This document shows, one piece after another, positions 49,059-59,560 of a stretch of DNA of 64,000 nucleotides (position 1 is its first letter; each line of letters opens with the position of its first letter). The notes below the pieces were generated by a model. That model was not told the DNA's origin. It did no database searches and was given only the letters and a program-made list of their open reading frames with translations. This DNA is from Pseudisothecium myosuroides (taxonomy: Eukaryota; Streptophyta; Bryopsida; Hypnales; Lembophyllaceae), in contig OX637294.1 in assembly GCA_951799445.1 (NCBI GenBank), positions 25,879,452 through 25,943,451 of the forward strand. The letters run 5' to 3'. The translations under genes were made by a program, and so were the position numbers.

Positions 49059-49610
49059 AACCACCGCGAAAGACTATGGCCAGGGCTCACACAGCCACAA
49101 CGAGGAGCAGGGAGAAAGACGACATGAAGCAATGCGAGAACGAAGCAAGCGAACCCTCTCGAGGAAACCCTAAAGGCCCGGCATGGCATGGCACGAAACG
49201 AAGAAACAGAGAATGCGCTACCCACTGTCCTGCACTGCAATGATCTCTCAGAATATACGGCCGTGGACGCTGCTACTTGTTGGCCTCTTCAGTTGCCCTC
49301 CCTCCTTCCCTCCCTTTGCAATTTGCAAGTACTCCTCCTTCATTACCTAATGCTAAAGCCACGCAACCCTAGTAGAATCAGAATGGCAATTTGCTGGCTG
49401 CTGTCTCCATGAAGGAAGACATGAAGGAACGCACGAACGAAGCGAGCGAACCCTCCTGAGGAAACTCTACAGTCCCGGCCACGCACGAAAGGAAGAAACA
49501 GAGAATGCGGACTCTCTCTGTCCTGCACTGCACTGACCTCTCTGAAAATATACGGTCGTGAACACAGCTGCGTGTTAGCCTCTTCAGTTGCCCCTCCTTC
49601 CTTCATTTCC

Positions 49611-49690
49611 CTTCAATTCCCTTCAATTCCCTTCAATTCCCTTCAATTCCCTTCAATTCCCTTCAATTCCCTTCAATTCCCTTCAATTCC
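49611..49690. repeat. Decamer minisatellite CTTCAATTCC x 8
   Basis: Eight exact head-to-tail copies of CTTCAATTCC inside unit 2 of the duplicated CCCH upstream region. Unit 1 lacks the expansion. Confidence 0.95.
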
Positions 49691-49726
49691 CTCCCTTCGC
49701 AATTTGCAAGATACCTCGATCATGCT

Positions 49727-49825
49727 ACGCAACCCTAATTGAATCGAGGTATCTTGCAAATTGCCACGCAACCCTAATTGAATCGAGGTATCTTGCAAAT
49801 TGCCACGCAACCCTAATTGAATCAG
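49727..49825. repeat. 39-bp tandem repeat, 2.5 copies
   Basis: Units begin ACGCAACCCTAATTGAATC at 49727, 49766 and 49805 (last one partial). The inner ATCGAGGTATCTTGCAAATT (49743-49762 and 49782-49801) is the exact reverse complement of 49701-49720, so the block can also fold back. Confidence 0.9.
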
Positions 49826-49860
49826 AAATGGCAATTTGCTGGTTGTTGCCTCCATTCTTC

Positions 49861-50441
49861 CCTAATTTTCCATCCCCTCCCCCGCTCGCTTGCTTGCCTG
49901 CCTGCATCCTTCCCCAACTGTCAGGCTTGCCGTGAGTGGAGAGTCCTCGCTCCCACTCCCCGTCATAGCCAGCCAGGCCCAGCCATGGCTTCTTAGCGAT
50001 CTACCGACTCCGTCTCTCTCGTTCTATTGCACGTATTGTGCACAGCGCCTGATCGGCGCTTCCGGGTCGCAGCTCCACTCGTGCGAACTAAGAGGTCGGC
50101 AATCACGGCATGTGAGATCAACAACAGGAAATTTGAAAATTTGTTTTGCCATTTCCATGTTTTTTTCCCCAAGTGCTCTACCTAAATAGTAAAGTTACTT
50201 TTGAAGATTTATCAAAGCTACCCTACGTGAAGGTTACATTCAGACATAAAATTAAGTATTTTTGGGAGTGTCTGAATGTTTGGAATATTACAAGTGAGAT
50301 ATTACCAACATTTGATACACTACCCCACCAATATTTTTAACTGTCTGAATCCACTTTGCGTGCGAAAAAGAAACTATTTCGGCACTCACCAGCCGAATCA
50401 GACCTTCACGTATGGTAATTGAAAGTATCCCAACACATCTA
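49861..50441. other. Spacer, even composition falling to AT-rich
   Basis: CT-rich near 49870-50040, then AT-rich. No conserved open frame seen; probably upstream region of the CCCH gene. Confidence 0.35.
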
Positions 50442-50484
50442 AGGTGGGAACCCCAAACCACCACTTTATGCTATTGTGCCTACA

Positions 50485-50640
50485 GTAACTCTACCCATCA
50501 TAGGCAAAATGGGAGCCAACCCATAACAGGCAAAATTATACTAATGGTATACATTCCAGTTCTGAATAGAATGTACACCATTAGAATAATTTTGTCTGTG
50601 ATGGATTCCCTCCCATTTTGCCTATCATAGACAGAGTTAC
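50485..50640. repeat. Foldback hairpin inside a dispersed repeat
   Basis: Outer arms 50485-50515 and 50610-50640 (GTAACTC...CATAGGCAAAATGGGAG and its complement) and inner arms 50521-50557 and 50563-50604 pair almost throughout, with a loop of a few bases. The flanks (50442-50482 and from 50643) match 10417-10510, where the hairpin is absent. Confidence 0.65.
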
Positions 50641-50777
50641 CTTAGTTATCATTAGATTGGTCAAATTTTTATATTTTTATTAGAATAATTTTGTCTGTGA
50701 TGGACTACCTCCCATTTTGCCTATCATAGACAGAATTACCTTAGTTATCATTAGATTGGTCAAATTTTTATATTTTT
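50580..50777. repeat. 99-bp tandem duplication
   Basis: Two units (50580-50678 and 50679-50777) begin ATTAGAATAATTTTGTCTGT and differ at only a few bases. The duplicated unit includes the right arm of the hairpin at 50485-50640. Confidence 0.9.
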
Positions 50778-50909
50778 TGGTTAGCAAGTGAGAACCAAAA
50801 GATGTAGTTTCTTGCATTAGGCACTCAAGGACCCTCACAATTATTCTTGTGACGTGGATTTTTAAATATATGCATTCCAGATTTCTATTAGTACGAAACA
50901 AGAAATAGT

Positions 50910-51190
50910 GGGGGTAGTCACACCTTCTTCTTCCCATTTTCAATCTTCAGAGAATGGAGATGTGGCGCTCTCTCCAAAGGAACATTCTATGAAAATTAAG
51001 AGTGGGGATTCTTGTCCTCCAATGGTGAAGAATTGGCCATTCTGTGAACATTGAGGATAGAATTGTCTCCATTTTCAAAAGGGGTGTCACACCTTCAAGG
51101 AAAAAGATTCCTATTGGCACCTCTTTTTACTTCATACCTTCTCATTCTTCATAGAAGTTTCATTCTTGGACAAGGTGTGGTGACTACCCT
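50910..51190. mobile_element. MITE with GGGGTAGTCACACC ends, copy 2
   Basis: Starts GGGGGTAGTCACACCTTC and ends AAGGTGTGGTGACTACCCT. Related throughout to 41422-41737. AAATAG occurs just outside on both sides (50903-50908 and 51191-51196), a possible target duplication not shared by copy 1. No ORF. Confidence 0.65.
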
Positions 51191-51274
51191 AAATAGCAAA
51201 AAAGAAAAAAGAAAAATCATGCGTACGAAAAAGATAATTTGCAAAAGTGAGGTCCGGGTATATGATCGGGGTAT

Positions 51275-51346
51275 TGAACCCGACGTGAATCGAACACGCA
51301 ACCTTCTGATCTGGAGTCAGACGCGCTACCATTGCGCCACGGATCC
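51275..51346 (-). tRNA. tRNA-Trp (CCA)
   Basis: A 72-nt cloverleaf on the minus strand without intron. The acceptor stem GGATCCG pairs with CGGGTTC (two wobble pairs), discriminator A. The D arm has GCGCAATGGTAGCGC, the anticodon loop is CTCCAGA with anticodon CCA, and the T arm contains GTTCGATTC. A-box and B-box promoter elements are intact. A T4 run lies about 40 nt downstream, a plausible polymerase III stop. It is of the nuclear eukaryotic type. Confidence 0.97.
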
Positions 51347-52432
51347 GGGCTCACAACATTTTATCTCCGAGTAATAAATATGAAGAATTTGAACACTGCG
51401 TAGAGGTACCTATCGTATAACCCGACTTTCTTCAGTTGAAGTGAACATCATCATGCCTAGATTTAAGACTTTAAGACTTTAGAGTTTTTCAGGGAAGATC
51501 CATGAGTCGAAGCACAAGGGACTCACCACTCTTGGCAGTGAGAGAAACGTGTAATAAACCAAGTGAAAGCTAGTTAGTGGTCATTCCAATATTATGTGAC
51601 AACAAAATCATTACCACAGGTTGCAAGTGCAAACACTACAAATGTGTACAGTACAACACTGTTGTTCATACTCCAGCACAAGGAAACATTTGGTACAGAC
51701 AAATTTTGCTTTGCAAAATGTTATGAATCCTCATTTCCTAAAAGAGGAGTCCCGGAGATAATATAGAAAAGCGAAACTTATACGATATTTCCCAGGAACA
51801 TGAGTGCTAAGGTGTCTAAATCCAGAAAAGATACATCACATTTTCTCCAGATCATTGCATTGGACACACAGTTGAGTCCAATATTCTCCCCAAAGTACAT
51901 GGGGGAATCCAAAGCTCAGGGTCAGGAGCGCCACGACTGGAGCAAGATTACCAAGGTGCAGTGTCTCAGAATACTCCTCCACGTCGCCACAATGATAGAT
52001 ACACCTCTCATTGCAACAAAGCCTGCTGCTATGGCTTTACATAATCTCCGCCAATCCACACGTCACTACCCGTTATCTTTACATGGTGGATTGAGAGGAA
52101 ACCCTTCTCCAACGTACTTCTGGAGCTGCTGAGGAAGCCGAGTCCATAGAATGCCTGCTCATCAATGTAAGAATTTCTAGAACTGTTTAGTATGTATGAT
52201 CACCTGAAAGAACTTGCCACAAACAGATGCCATAGCTGAACAAAGTCCGGTTAAACTCAATGCCTTGTTAAAGCATTGACTCGTTACTCAAAACGTCCAT
52301 TATCAAATTCTAAATAACATCCAAAGCAGACCTCATCATATATACTAATTTCAAAAGGACCGTATCCACACAGGGTGTCACCACTTGCTCTACAACCAAA
52401 AGAGTGTAAGAAGACTTACCCTAGATGAAATA
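51347..52432. other. Spacer and probable 3' region of TRAPPC1
   Basis: No conserved protein seen. A 110-codon plus-strand frame at 51800-52132 has no motif. Moderate composition from about 51.7 kb suggests transcribed 3' DNA of the minus-strand TRAPPC1 gene. Confidence 0.4.
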
Positions 52433-53713
52433 CTACAAAGTCTTGACATAATGCTCTAAAGTTGCGTTGAAAAGCTCGCACCTGCAATTACAGCAAAATT
52501 ACATTACATACAAAAAAAGGAGAGCAGCGTGGCATATGCGAGTGTCACTACCTTCACAAGTTAAGTAAATCTAGTTACTCAAGAAGAAGCTCAAAATGCA
52601 CCAGCCTCTCCTAGGATGAACATCACGTAACACATCCATATAAAATGTCATAAAATGTTGCTCAGAATGGTAAAGATTCAAACACCGAAGACTCACTTGA
52701 AGGGCTGTCCAGGCGTGTACAAAGGATTCTTTACTACATACTCCACATAGATGTTGCTGTAGATGAATTTCAAAGCCTCCCGAAGATCACCCATCCTCGG
52801 ATCCGTAACCAATATGAGCTGCAGACATGACATGAAGACTATCAATCTATTTATTTTGGGTATCAACAGTCACAAAACACAAAATAATACTACGTAACAA
52901 AATAACGTAGAGTACAAAAAGGCTTCAAGCAGTGCAAATTAACCCTACATCACTGGGATTACATGGCCCTATCTAAATTAATCATCTTGTGGAAAGCTAT
53001 AAATCATGCAAGGCTAAATGCCAATCACCTGACACAATGTGGAAAATTACACGTGTTGACCAAATCACTTGAATGGCATGCATGTGTTAGACAAAACATT
53101 CACCCTAAACCCTACGTGACCGATTCATAAGCGCTAAAAAAGTATTTCAGTCATTGGTCATTTAGGGTTTATCGAAGGCTTTAGTCCAAACATTCACCCC
53201 TAAACCGTAACTGACCCATTCCAAAGCGCTAGAGCCGATTTCAGCCCGATTTCAGCCATTGGTCATTTAGGGTTTGAAAAAAAACTTCCAATCCTCAATG
53301 CCACGGATTACCTTAATGCCAGACGGCGATTCCATGAAGCTGAGCTTATAAGTGTTGGTCCGAAAGCTGTGAAACGAACACCCTTGTCCCGGCAAGTTCG
53401 GCATCCCGAGGTTCCCCTTATTCCCACTGCAATTCACCAAATCACAATCAACCACAAAAACCGAGTCAAGACAGACAGACAGAACGTCAACCAAAGTCAT
53501 ACTCGAAGCGAGACGAGACGAAACTTACCCGACGGGATCCATCTTGGCCGTGAACGACTTGAGCGAAAACAGCAGCCCGAACATGAGCTTCTGGTCCTGC
53601 TGCTGGCTGAGCGTGGTGTGAGGCCGCAACCACACGTGGTAATGCAAGCACACGCCGTTCCGGTTGAAGATGTACATGCAGCGCATGCGAGAGGTCGGGA
53701 CGAGAGCCGCCAT
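52433..53713 (-). CDS. TRAPPC1: TRAPP complex subunit 1 (BET5 / TRAPPC1)
   Basis: Four exons (53713-53529, 53426-53312, 52818-52697, 52481-52433) join in phase to 156 residues. TRAPPC1/Bet5 is a longin-fold core subunit of TRAPP, the tethering and Rab-GEF complex for ER-to-Golgi and Golgi traffic. Seen: RCMYIFNRNGVCLHYHVW at the start of the longin fold, QQQDQKLMFGLLFSLKSF, KMDPVGGNKGNLGMPNLPG, CSFHSFRTNTYKLSFMESPS, then LILVTDPRMGDLREALKFIY, YVEYVVKNPLYTPGQ and KCELFNATLEHYVKTL at the C-terminus. The start is the first in-frame ATG; the frame is open further upstream without another ATG. All splice sites are GT-AG. Complete and apparently functional. Confidence 0.94.
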
Positions 53714-53879
53714 CGCGAAGAATTGAAGACTTGGGAGGAAATTCAAAACATGGGTGTGCTCTGAAACCGTACCCTAATGAAAAACTGCAGAGAGTGTGTG
53801 CTGTACTTAAGGACTACATTTCAATGAAGTGGGGACGACGATAGAGAGACAGAAGAGAAGCTCTGACTTTCTCTGCGAC

Positions 53880-53970
53880 GATCTCCGCCGAGAGAGAGAT
53901 CGGAGAGAAGAAGAAAGAAAGAAACGAAGGCGCCACGACGAATGCACCAAGAGAAAGAAGAAGAAGAATG
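53880..53970 (-). promoter_or_regulatory. Pyrimidine-rich tract upstream of TRAPPC1
   Basis: On the gene strand this is CT-rich (TTCTTCTTCTTTCTCTTGG and TTTCTTTCTTTCTTCTTCTC), 170-260 nt before the start codon, resembling that upstream of SEC63. Likely leader or core promoter. Confidence 0.3.
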
Positions 53971-54461
53971 GATCACTATAATTGTTTATTTATTAGTCAC
54001 CGACACTATGTTTGCATTTAGTGCTACAAAAGCCTTTATGCAACTACTATCAGGATGGTCACCCGTTTCCAATCACTTAAGCACTTTAGTGTATGTGCGG
54101 CATGGGGAGGTTGAGGAGAAAATTTCTCCGTGTAGAGAGATAGATTTAAGAAGGATTTCATAATTTTTGACATTTTTTCGCTCAAGAACAAAATTATTAT
54201 AAATTTTTTTCGTGAAGATTCTCTTTGACCCATTTTCGATCAGTAGGCAAACCAATTTCCAACCATAGACCGGTTACAAAAGCGGTCTGTGACTTTCAAT
54301 GTACATACTGTGATCATTTTATGGTTTCAATTTATACCTCCAGAACATTCTTCTGCTCCTGTTGTACGTGAGCTGTCACCTACGGCACAACTGATCGGAA
54401 ATGCAGCACGCTATACTGCAAAAATGGAATACTGATCGGAAATGGGTCCGCTCCTTTAATA
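53971..54461. other. Spacer
   Basis: AT-rich from about 53.98 kb. No exon or RNA gene recognised before the first pogo-like element. Confidence 0.45.
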
Positions 54462-54651
54462 CAGTAGAACCTCTCTAAGTTGATCCTCTCTAAGTTGATA
54501 AACCTCTGTAAACTAATCATGTCAGACCGGTCCCAAACTGGGCCACATAACAAAGGCTGTGACTAAAAATGACCCTCTCTAAGTCAATAAACCTCTATAA
54601 ACCAATCTGTCAGACCGGTCCGGGACCAATCAACTTAGAGAGGTTCTACTA
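54462..54651. mobile_element. Pogo/Emigrant-like MITE, copy 1 (190 bp)
   Basis: Starts CAGTAGAACCTCTCTAAGTT and ends AACTTAGAGAGGTTCTACTA, with TA on each side (54460-54461, 54652-54653). The CAGTAGAACCTCT end and TA target resemble plant pogo-type elements of the Lemi1/Emigrant group. Internal CTCTCTAAGT and AGACCGGTCC segments are repeated. No ORF. Confidence 0.8.
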
Positions 54652-54712
54652 TAACACTAACTTGGACTAATTTTGAACATTAATAATTTTCACCCCGCAT
54701 TAATCATATTAA

Positions 54713-55638
54713 CCCCTAAAGTTCCTTGACTATGTTTTCACCAAAAATGTTCCAAAACTCCCATTTTTAGTACAAGTACCAAATTTTAGAAAAAAACATT
54801 TTTTGGACACATGTAACTATAGGATCTCATAGTATGCTAGTTTTAGAAGATGTGAAAAAATTCAAAATTTTCCATCGTGCAGATTGGAAGATATTAGCGT
54901 TTGAATTGGCAGAAATCCTTTTTTGACCTTGCAAAAAACAGGGGAGCTACACCTTACAAGGTCACATTTGTATGAAAAAATGTCCAAAATGGTGGTGCAT
55001 CTTTGAATTATTTTTCCTAAACCAATTGGCTACATGCTCTAAAAAAAATTCAAATCATTTGGAATTGTACAACATATAAAAAAAAATAGTAAGTAAAAAG
55101 AATTAGAGATTGATTCAAAATACAAAATTGTTAAGAATTTAATTATGGAGTTGAAAAATGTCAATCCTAATGGCTGTAATGTTGTAATAAACAATCTATA
55201 TCCTATGATTTTATTTTTTTCAAAAAATGTTGAAAATTGAGTGAAATAAACGACTTCAAAGTTTATTTTAGAGTGGAGAATCTATAATTGCAAGTAAACT
55301 AAAACTCTTCATAACTTTTGACTCATTGATTAAACTATGGAATGATTCAAAGCTTTCCACATATATATAATTTTAGAAAACCAATTTCAAATTTTTGCTT
55401 TTGAAAAAAATGTTTTTTTTTTAATCTGCTCGGACTACCCGAGTTGAGAAACAAACAACATATTAGGCCATAACTTTTGACTCATATTTCCAAAAGTCAT
55501 GAAATTTAATGCATATGAAAGATATTCTTTGTCCCCACCTTCTAGCATAATATCAGCCTAAAATATGAAAAATTTTAGTCACAAGTACCTGTCCAAAATC
55601 GCTATGTTGCTAAAAATAACAAGCTGGTCCTTTAGAGG
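54713..55638 (+). mobile_element. TTAA-flanked non-autonomous DNA element, copy H (926 bp)
   Basis: Starts CCCCTAAAGTTCCTTGAC and ends GGTCCTTTAGAGG, between TTAA at 54709-54712 and 55639-55642. A diverged relative of D and G in the same orientation (AAAACTCCCATTTTTAG, TAACTATAGGATCTCA, TTGGAAGATATTAGCGTTTG). No ORF. Confidence 0.82.
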
Positions 55639-55681
55639 TTAACTTGCACTAATTTTAAAAGTACATGAAAGCAATTTGATA

Positions 55682-55883
55682 CAATAGAACCTTATTTAGT
55701 GCATAGTGTTGGGACTATGCACTAAAAGAAGTTTATGCATTTCGAGAGGTATAATAATGGCATCTAAGTAATGTGACCTCTAACTATACTACTTTCTAAA
55801 AAAGTACTTGAAATTGGATCCATCCAGTAACTCTTTTATTGCACTTTATGCACTAAGAAAGTGGTAAAAGAGATTCTATTCAA
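55682..55883. mobile_element. Pogo/Emigrant-like MITE, copy 2 (202 bp)
   Basis: Starts CAATAGAACCTTATTTAGTG and ends AAAGAGATTCTATTCAA, with TA on each side (55680-55681, 55884-55885). Subterminal GTGCATAG and CTATGCAC match copy 3. More decayed than copy 1. Confidence 0.65.
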
Positions 55884-56268
55884 TATAGTGCGGTCCATAT
55901 TATTATTATACTACTTCAAATACTATGATGATTTTCATCAATCTATATCTGAAAGTTTGCACTAATTATTCCTATGGGGTCTCATTCTATTTGAGAAATT
56001 AACTTATATACAAATATTGATTTGTATACTATTCGAGAGGACATGGTTAAATTTACAGTCATCTAAGTTAATCCTCCATTGATTGGAAGGTCATTTTGGA
56101 CTTTTGCATTAATTTGGCAACCCATTGTAAAGCAAAAATTAATTAATTAATTAATTTTTGTAATATGTGTGTCATGTATGAGACTTGTTTGCAAATGCAC
56201 TAATTTGTGCCTAGTTTGACTAAACAATTGTAGAATGATGAAGTAAAATGTGTTTGGGGTCTAAACTT

Positions 56269-56536
56269 GCATTAGAAGAAATTTGAGGGCTCCAAAGGGC
56301 CGTTTCAGGGTTGTTCCCGCTGCTGGGAATAGTCAAAATATAAAAATAATTAAATAATAATTAAATAATTAAAAAATATATATATTTATAAAAAATTTAT
56401 AAAAAATTTATTTTTTTTATTATTTTTGACGTGGTACAATCTTTGCCACGTCAAATTATTGTTCCTAGGGCGTTCCCAGAGTTTTCAGGGCCTAATAACT
56501 CGCAGTCTCTTATTACCCCTAAATTTCTTCTAATGC
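56269..56536. mobile_element. 268-bp inverted-repeat element
   Basis: Starts GCATTAGAAGAAATTTGAGG and ends CCCTAAATTTCTTCTAATGC, inverted repeats of about 20 bp. The interior has an AT tract (56340-56420) and a second inverted repeat, TTTGACGTGG and CCACGTCAAA (about 56428-56456). Target duplication not clear. No ORF. Confidence 0.6.
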
Positions 56537-56985
56537 TATGATAACCCATTGTGACCTACAATTTTTAGTACAATTGATCCAAATATATTACGTTACATTC
56601 TAATGCAGTGAACACTGTGCATATTCAAATTTGCTTTATGACAAATAGGGCTCAAAGTTGAGAGATATAGAATTAGAATTGGGTTGAAAAGTGACTTCCA
56701 CTATTATAAATTCAATAAACACCACCATCGTTTCTATACATTGCAAAAGGTTGATTCATTATTTTACAATCTAAATGGATGCCTTTGAATTACCATTGCA
56801 ACCCTACAAGGAAATTAAGAGAACTACATTAGCATCCATAAAGATAAAAACACATCCCTTACTTCTTGGACAATAATGGGAAGTTACATGTTTTTGCTTT
56901 GACCACCCTAATATATATATTTTTTCTAAAAAATGAATTGATTCCAATATACATAGAATATTTACCAATTTTTTGTTCTTATCTA

Positions 56986-57181
56986 CAGTAGAACCTCTCT
57001 TAGTGCATATATGTAATAAGAGAGGTTGTACTTTGAAGCATTTATTTGTGAACACTAGTTGGAAGCCCCATATTTAGAGGCCATGTTAGCCAGATTTCAA
57101 TACAAAAATTTTCTAATTGTAATTGTATAAACCTCTCTTAGTGCATAGTCCCGGCACTATGTACTAAGAGAAGATCTATTG
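56986..57181. mobile_element. Pogo/Emigrant-like MITE, copy 3 (196 bp)
   Basis: Starts CAGTAGAACCTCTCTTAGTG and ends ACTAAGAGAAGATCTATTG, with TA on each side (56984-56985, 57182-57183). Internal GTGCATAGTCC matches copy 2. No ORF. Confidence 0.75.
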
Positions 57182-57183
57182 TA

Positions 57184-57605
57184 CAAAGAAATTGAGAATC
57201 CAATAAATCTAAATATGTGAAACGACCAATGTCCAAAGGGACGACAAACAATGCAGTTTTTTTTTTTTTTTACAAATCACCCATATAGCTATCAAATGCA
57301 AGATGAAGACGCTTCTTTATGCTACTTTAAATGATGTCAAACTAATACCATCCACTTGGATTTAAAATAATTTATTATATTAACTATGATAAAAAAAAAT
57401 ATTTCAAAAATCCCTTGTCCTAGATCAAAATGGAATTGACAAAATGCATTCCCAAAAACTATCAAAATTCCTACACTCTTTTTGCTAATTTGTGGCCAAT
57501 AATAAATTGCCCAAAAAATTTACATAGGATCATCCTTGCTGAAACCTTGAAAGCAAAACTTGAAGATGTTGAATTCTAGAACTTCAAATTTTCAAGAGCA
57601 AGTAA
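57184..57605. other. AT-rich gene-free DNA
   Basis: Includes a T14-class homopolymer near 57258. No exon or RNA gene seen. Confidence 0.45.
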
Positions 57606-57609
57606 TTAA

Positions 57610-58227
57610 CCCCTAAATATCCAAGGCCTTTTTTGAGCTTTTAGAAATTTGCTCTAAATTGAAGAAAAAGCCAATATTTTGATAAGTTGTATCAATTTTT
57701 TTTTAAACGGTACAAATTCAAACTAGACATGTTAGAGATCACATAGGAAAAGATCACAACAATATCATTTGTGGATTGAAATCGTATAATGTTTAATTTG
57801 ATCCCGAGGTTGTTAAAACTGAGAAAATGATTTGAAGTCTTTCAATCCTCTTTTCACATGTCAAATCTAAAAAGTTGCTTACCAAAAACATATAAGGTTA
57901 AAGGGCCTAACATGCACAACCCCAATCAATTTATAGCTTCTCAAAATCTACTTTACAATTTTTTGAAATGAATTCCTAATGTGATTTTTTCTCCAAGATC
58001 TATTGTATGTGAGGCTCATTTTTCAACACTATAGAAAGTCAAGATTGCAATGGACACTCTTGCACAAAATCTTCGAAGGATTGGATTTTTGATGCTAAAA
58101 TTAGACTTCAAAAAGACTTTTTCAAAAATAGAAACTACTAAAAATAGAAACTTTTGTTTAATTAGTTTTTAGTTTTAACTACAAAGTATTGTCCACACCA
58201 AAATTTGATGCCTCGGGCATTTAGGGG
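57610..58227 (+). mobile_element. TTAA-flanked non-autonomous DNA element, copy I (618 bp)
   Basis: Starts CCCCTAAATATCCAAGGCC and ends GCCTCGGGCATTTAGGGG, between TTAA at 57606-57609 and 58228-58231. Same subfamily and orientation as copy E. It ends where the even-composition region upstream of the F-box gene begins. No ORF. Confidence 0.84.
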
Positions 58228-58231
58228 TTAA

Positions 58232-59560
58232 TCGAGGAGGGTTAGCGATGGCTGTTCCGATTTGTCAGCCGAGAGATTTGCTTGAAGACCGTTGAAGGCG
58301 ATGGTGGAAACGCTTCGGATGCTGGCACTGCGAGGAATCAGGCCAAGTGAAGGATCAGTGCTTGTGTCCCCTCGGCAATTCGGGATGCGAGAGTCAGATC
58401 CTCTACTCCATAATCTCGATGAAGTTAGAGACAATTAAATGCTTTGGAGCGTTCGTGGATCTTGCGCTTGGCACCAGACGCACTGGCGTTCTTCGAATGC
58501 GTCAGCGATCTGTAGTTTGAAGGGGGATTGTACATAAGAGGACAGAAGTCGAGGAAAGATCGACAGGGAATGCATTTATAGAAAGCTCGCATTGACTGGA
58601 ACTGAACTGGGGGTTGTGTGGAGATTGTGCATTTTGTGGATTGTGGATGTGAGATCTGCTCTACTGATTCGGGAACTGATGTGCTGGTATGATTCTTCAC
58701 CTCTTTGTTTGTGTATTGGTACTGCGTCTTAGAAATGGCGATGTTCGCAGATCGAGTAGAGTGCCATGGGTTTAGGGTTTGGATTGTTAAGTTTGAGAAA
58801 CACTAGGGCTGCTTGATTCATGCGTGGTCCAGTGCAGTTTTTGAAGGACTTGTTCGTAATACCATGCTGTCGGCTTTGTACGATGTTCATTGTTGTCTCG
58901 AATGTGACGACCAGTTCAGAGTTAGGGTGTGAGAGGAAGAAGAAGAGCCTTGACTGGAAATTCTTTGGTGTTTGTTTGCCGTTCCCTTCTATCAAGCCTG
59001 CCCCGTCTTTTCAGCATCGTAGTTGCTCAGCATCCTCCATGTCTTACTCGCTATCGAGCTCTGCTTGGGGAGAATGGAGGGTTTAGGGTTTCTGATTCGG
59101 GGCTTAAAGGGGAAGAAGCATTTAAACGTATGTAGGAGTGTGATTATCGGGAATTCGCTGTAGAGCCGTGCAGAGATTACTTTGGATGTAAGCGCCAAAT
59201 CTGTGGAGATCAAGTTTTTATCATGATGTCTGAATTTCTTATGCAATTCCAAAGTTCTGGACTGTAAATCAGTAAGACCATTGGAAGTGATGGTAAACAA
59301 CTCCATTTCGATCCAAAGATGAGTGGCTATTGTCATTTAGCGAAGTCGTGCTGACACCACTTGCGAATTAGTCCAACCGAGTGTTTGAGTAGATGGGTTT
59401 GCTGTTGGTAACAGGGGTCATTCAATAGGAGACGGAATCTGTTCCCGACTAATCGTTTAGTATTCTCTACCTTAATTAAGCTGCGCAGTGACCAAATTGG
59501 ATGACTGATGACGTGTTCGTGATATGGCAGTCCTTACGAAGGGTTTGAGGTCACCAAGAG
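58232..59560 (+). other. Upstream or leader region of the F-box gene
   Basis: Even base composition starts right after copy I and runs to the F-box start codon without a recognisable protein in any frame. Probably promoter plus 5' leader, possibly with an intron. Confidence 0.4.

Larger units (their letters stand above)
49113..49858. repeat. Tandem duplication upstream of the CCCH gene
   Basis: Unit 1 (49113-49410) and unit 2 (49411-49858) share, in the same order, ACATGAAG, CGAACGAAGC, GCGAACCCTC, GAAGAAACAGAGAATGCG, CTGTCCTGCACTGCA, TATACGG, CCTCTTCAGTTGCCC, GCAATTTGCAAG, ACGCAACCCTA and GGCAATTTGCTGG. Unit 2 is longer because of two inner minisatellites. It lies about 55 bp upstream of the CCCH start codon, so it includes leader or promoter DNA. 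Confidence 0.75.

Noticed and set aside
49611..49825. Regular short repeats that could be mistaken for a CRISPR array
   Set aside because: Units are contiguous without unique spacers, in plant nuclear DNA. They are minisatellites.
51800..52132. 110-codon plus-strand open frame near TRAPPC1
   Set aside because: No motif, probably 3' flanking DNA of the minus-strand gene.
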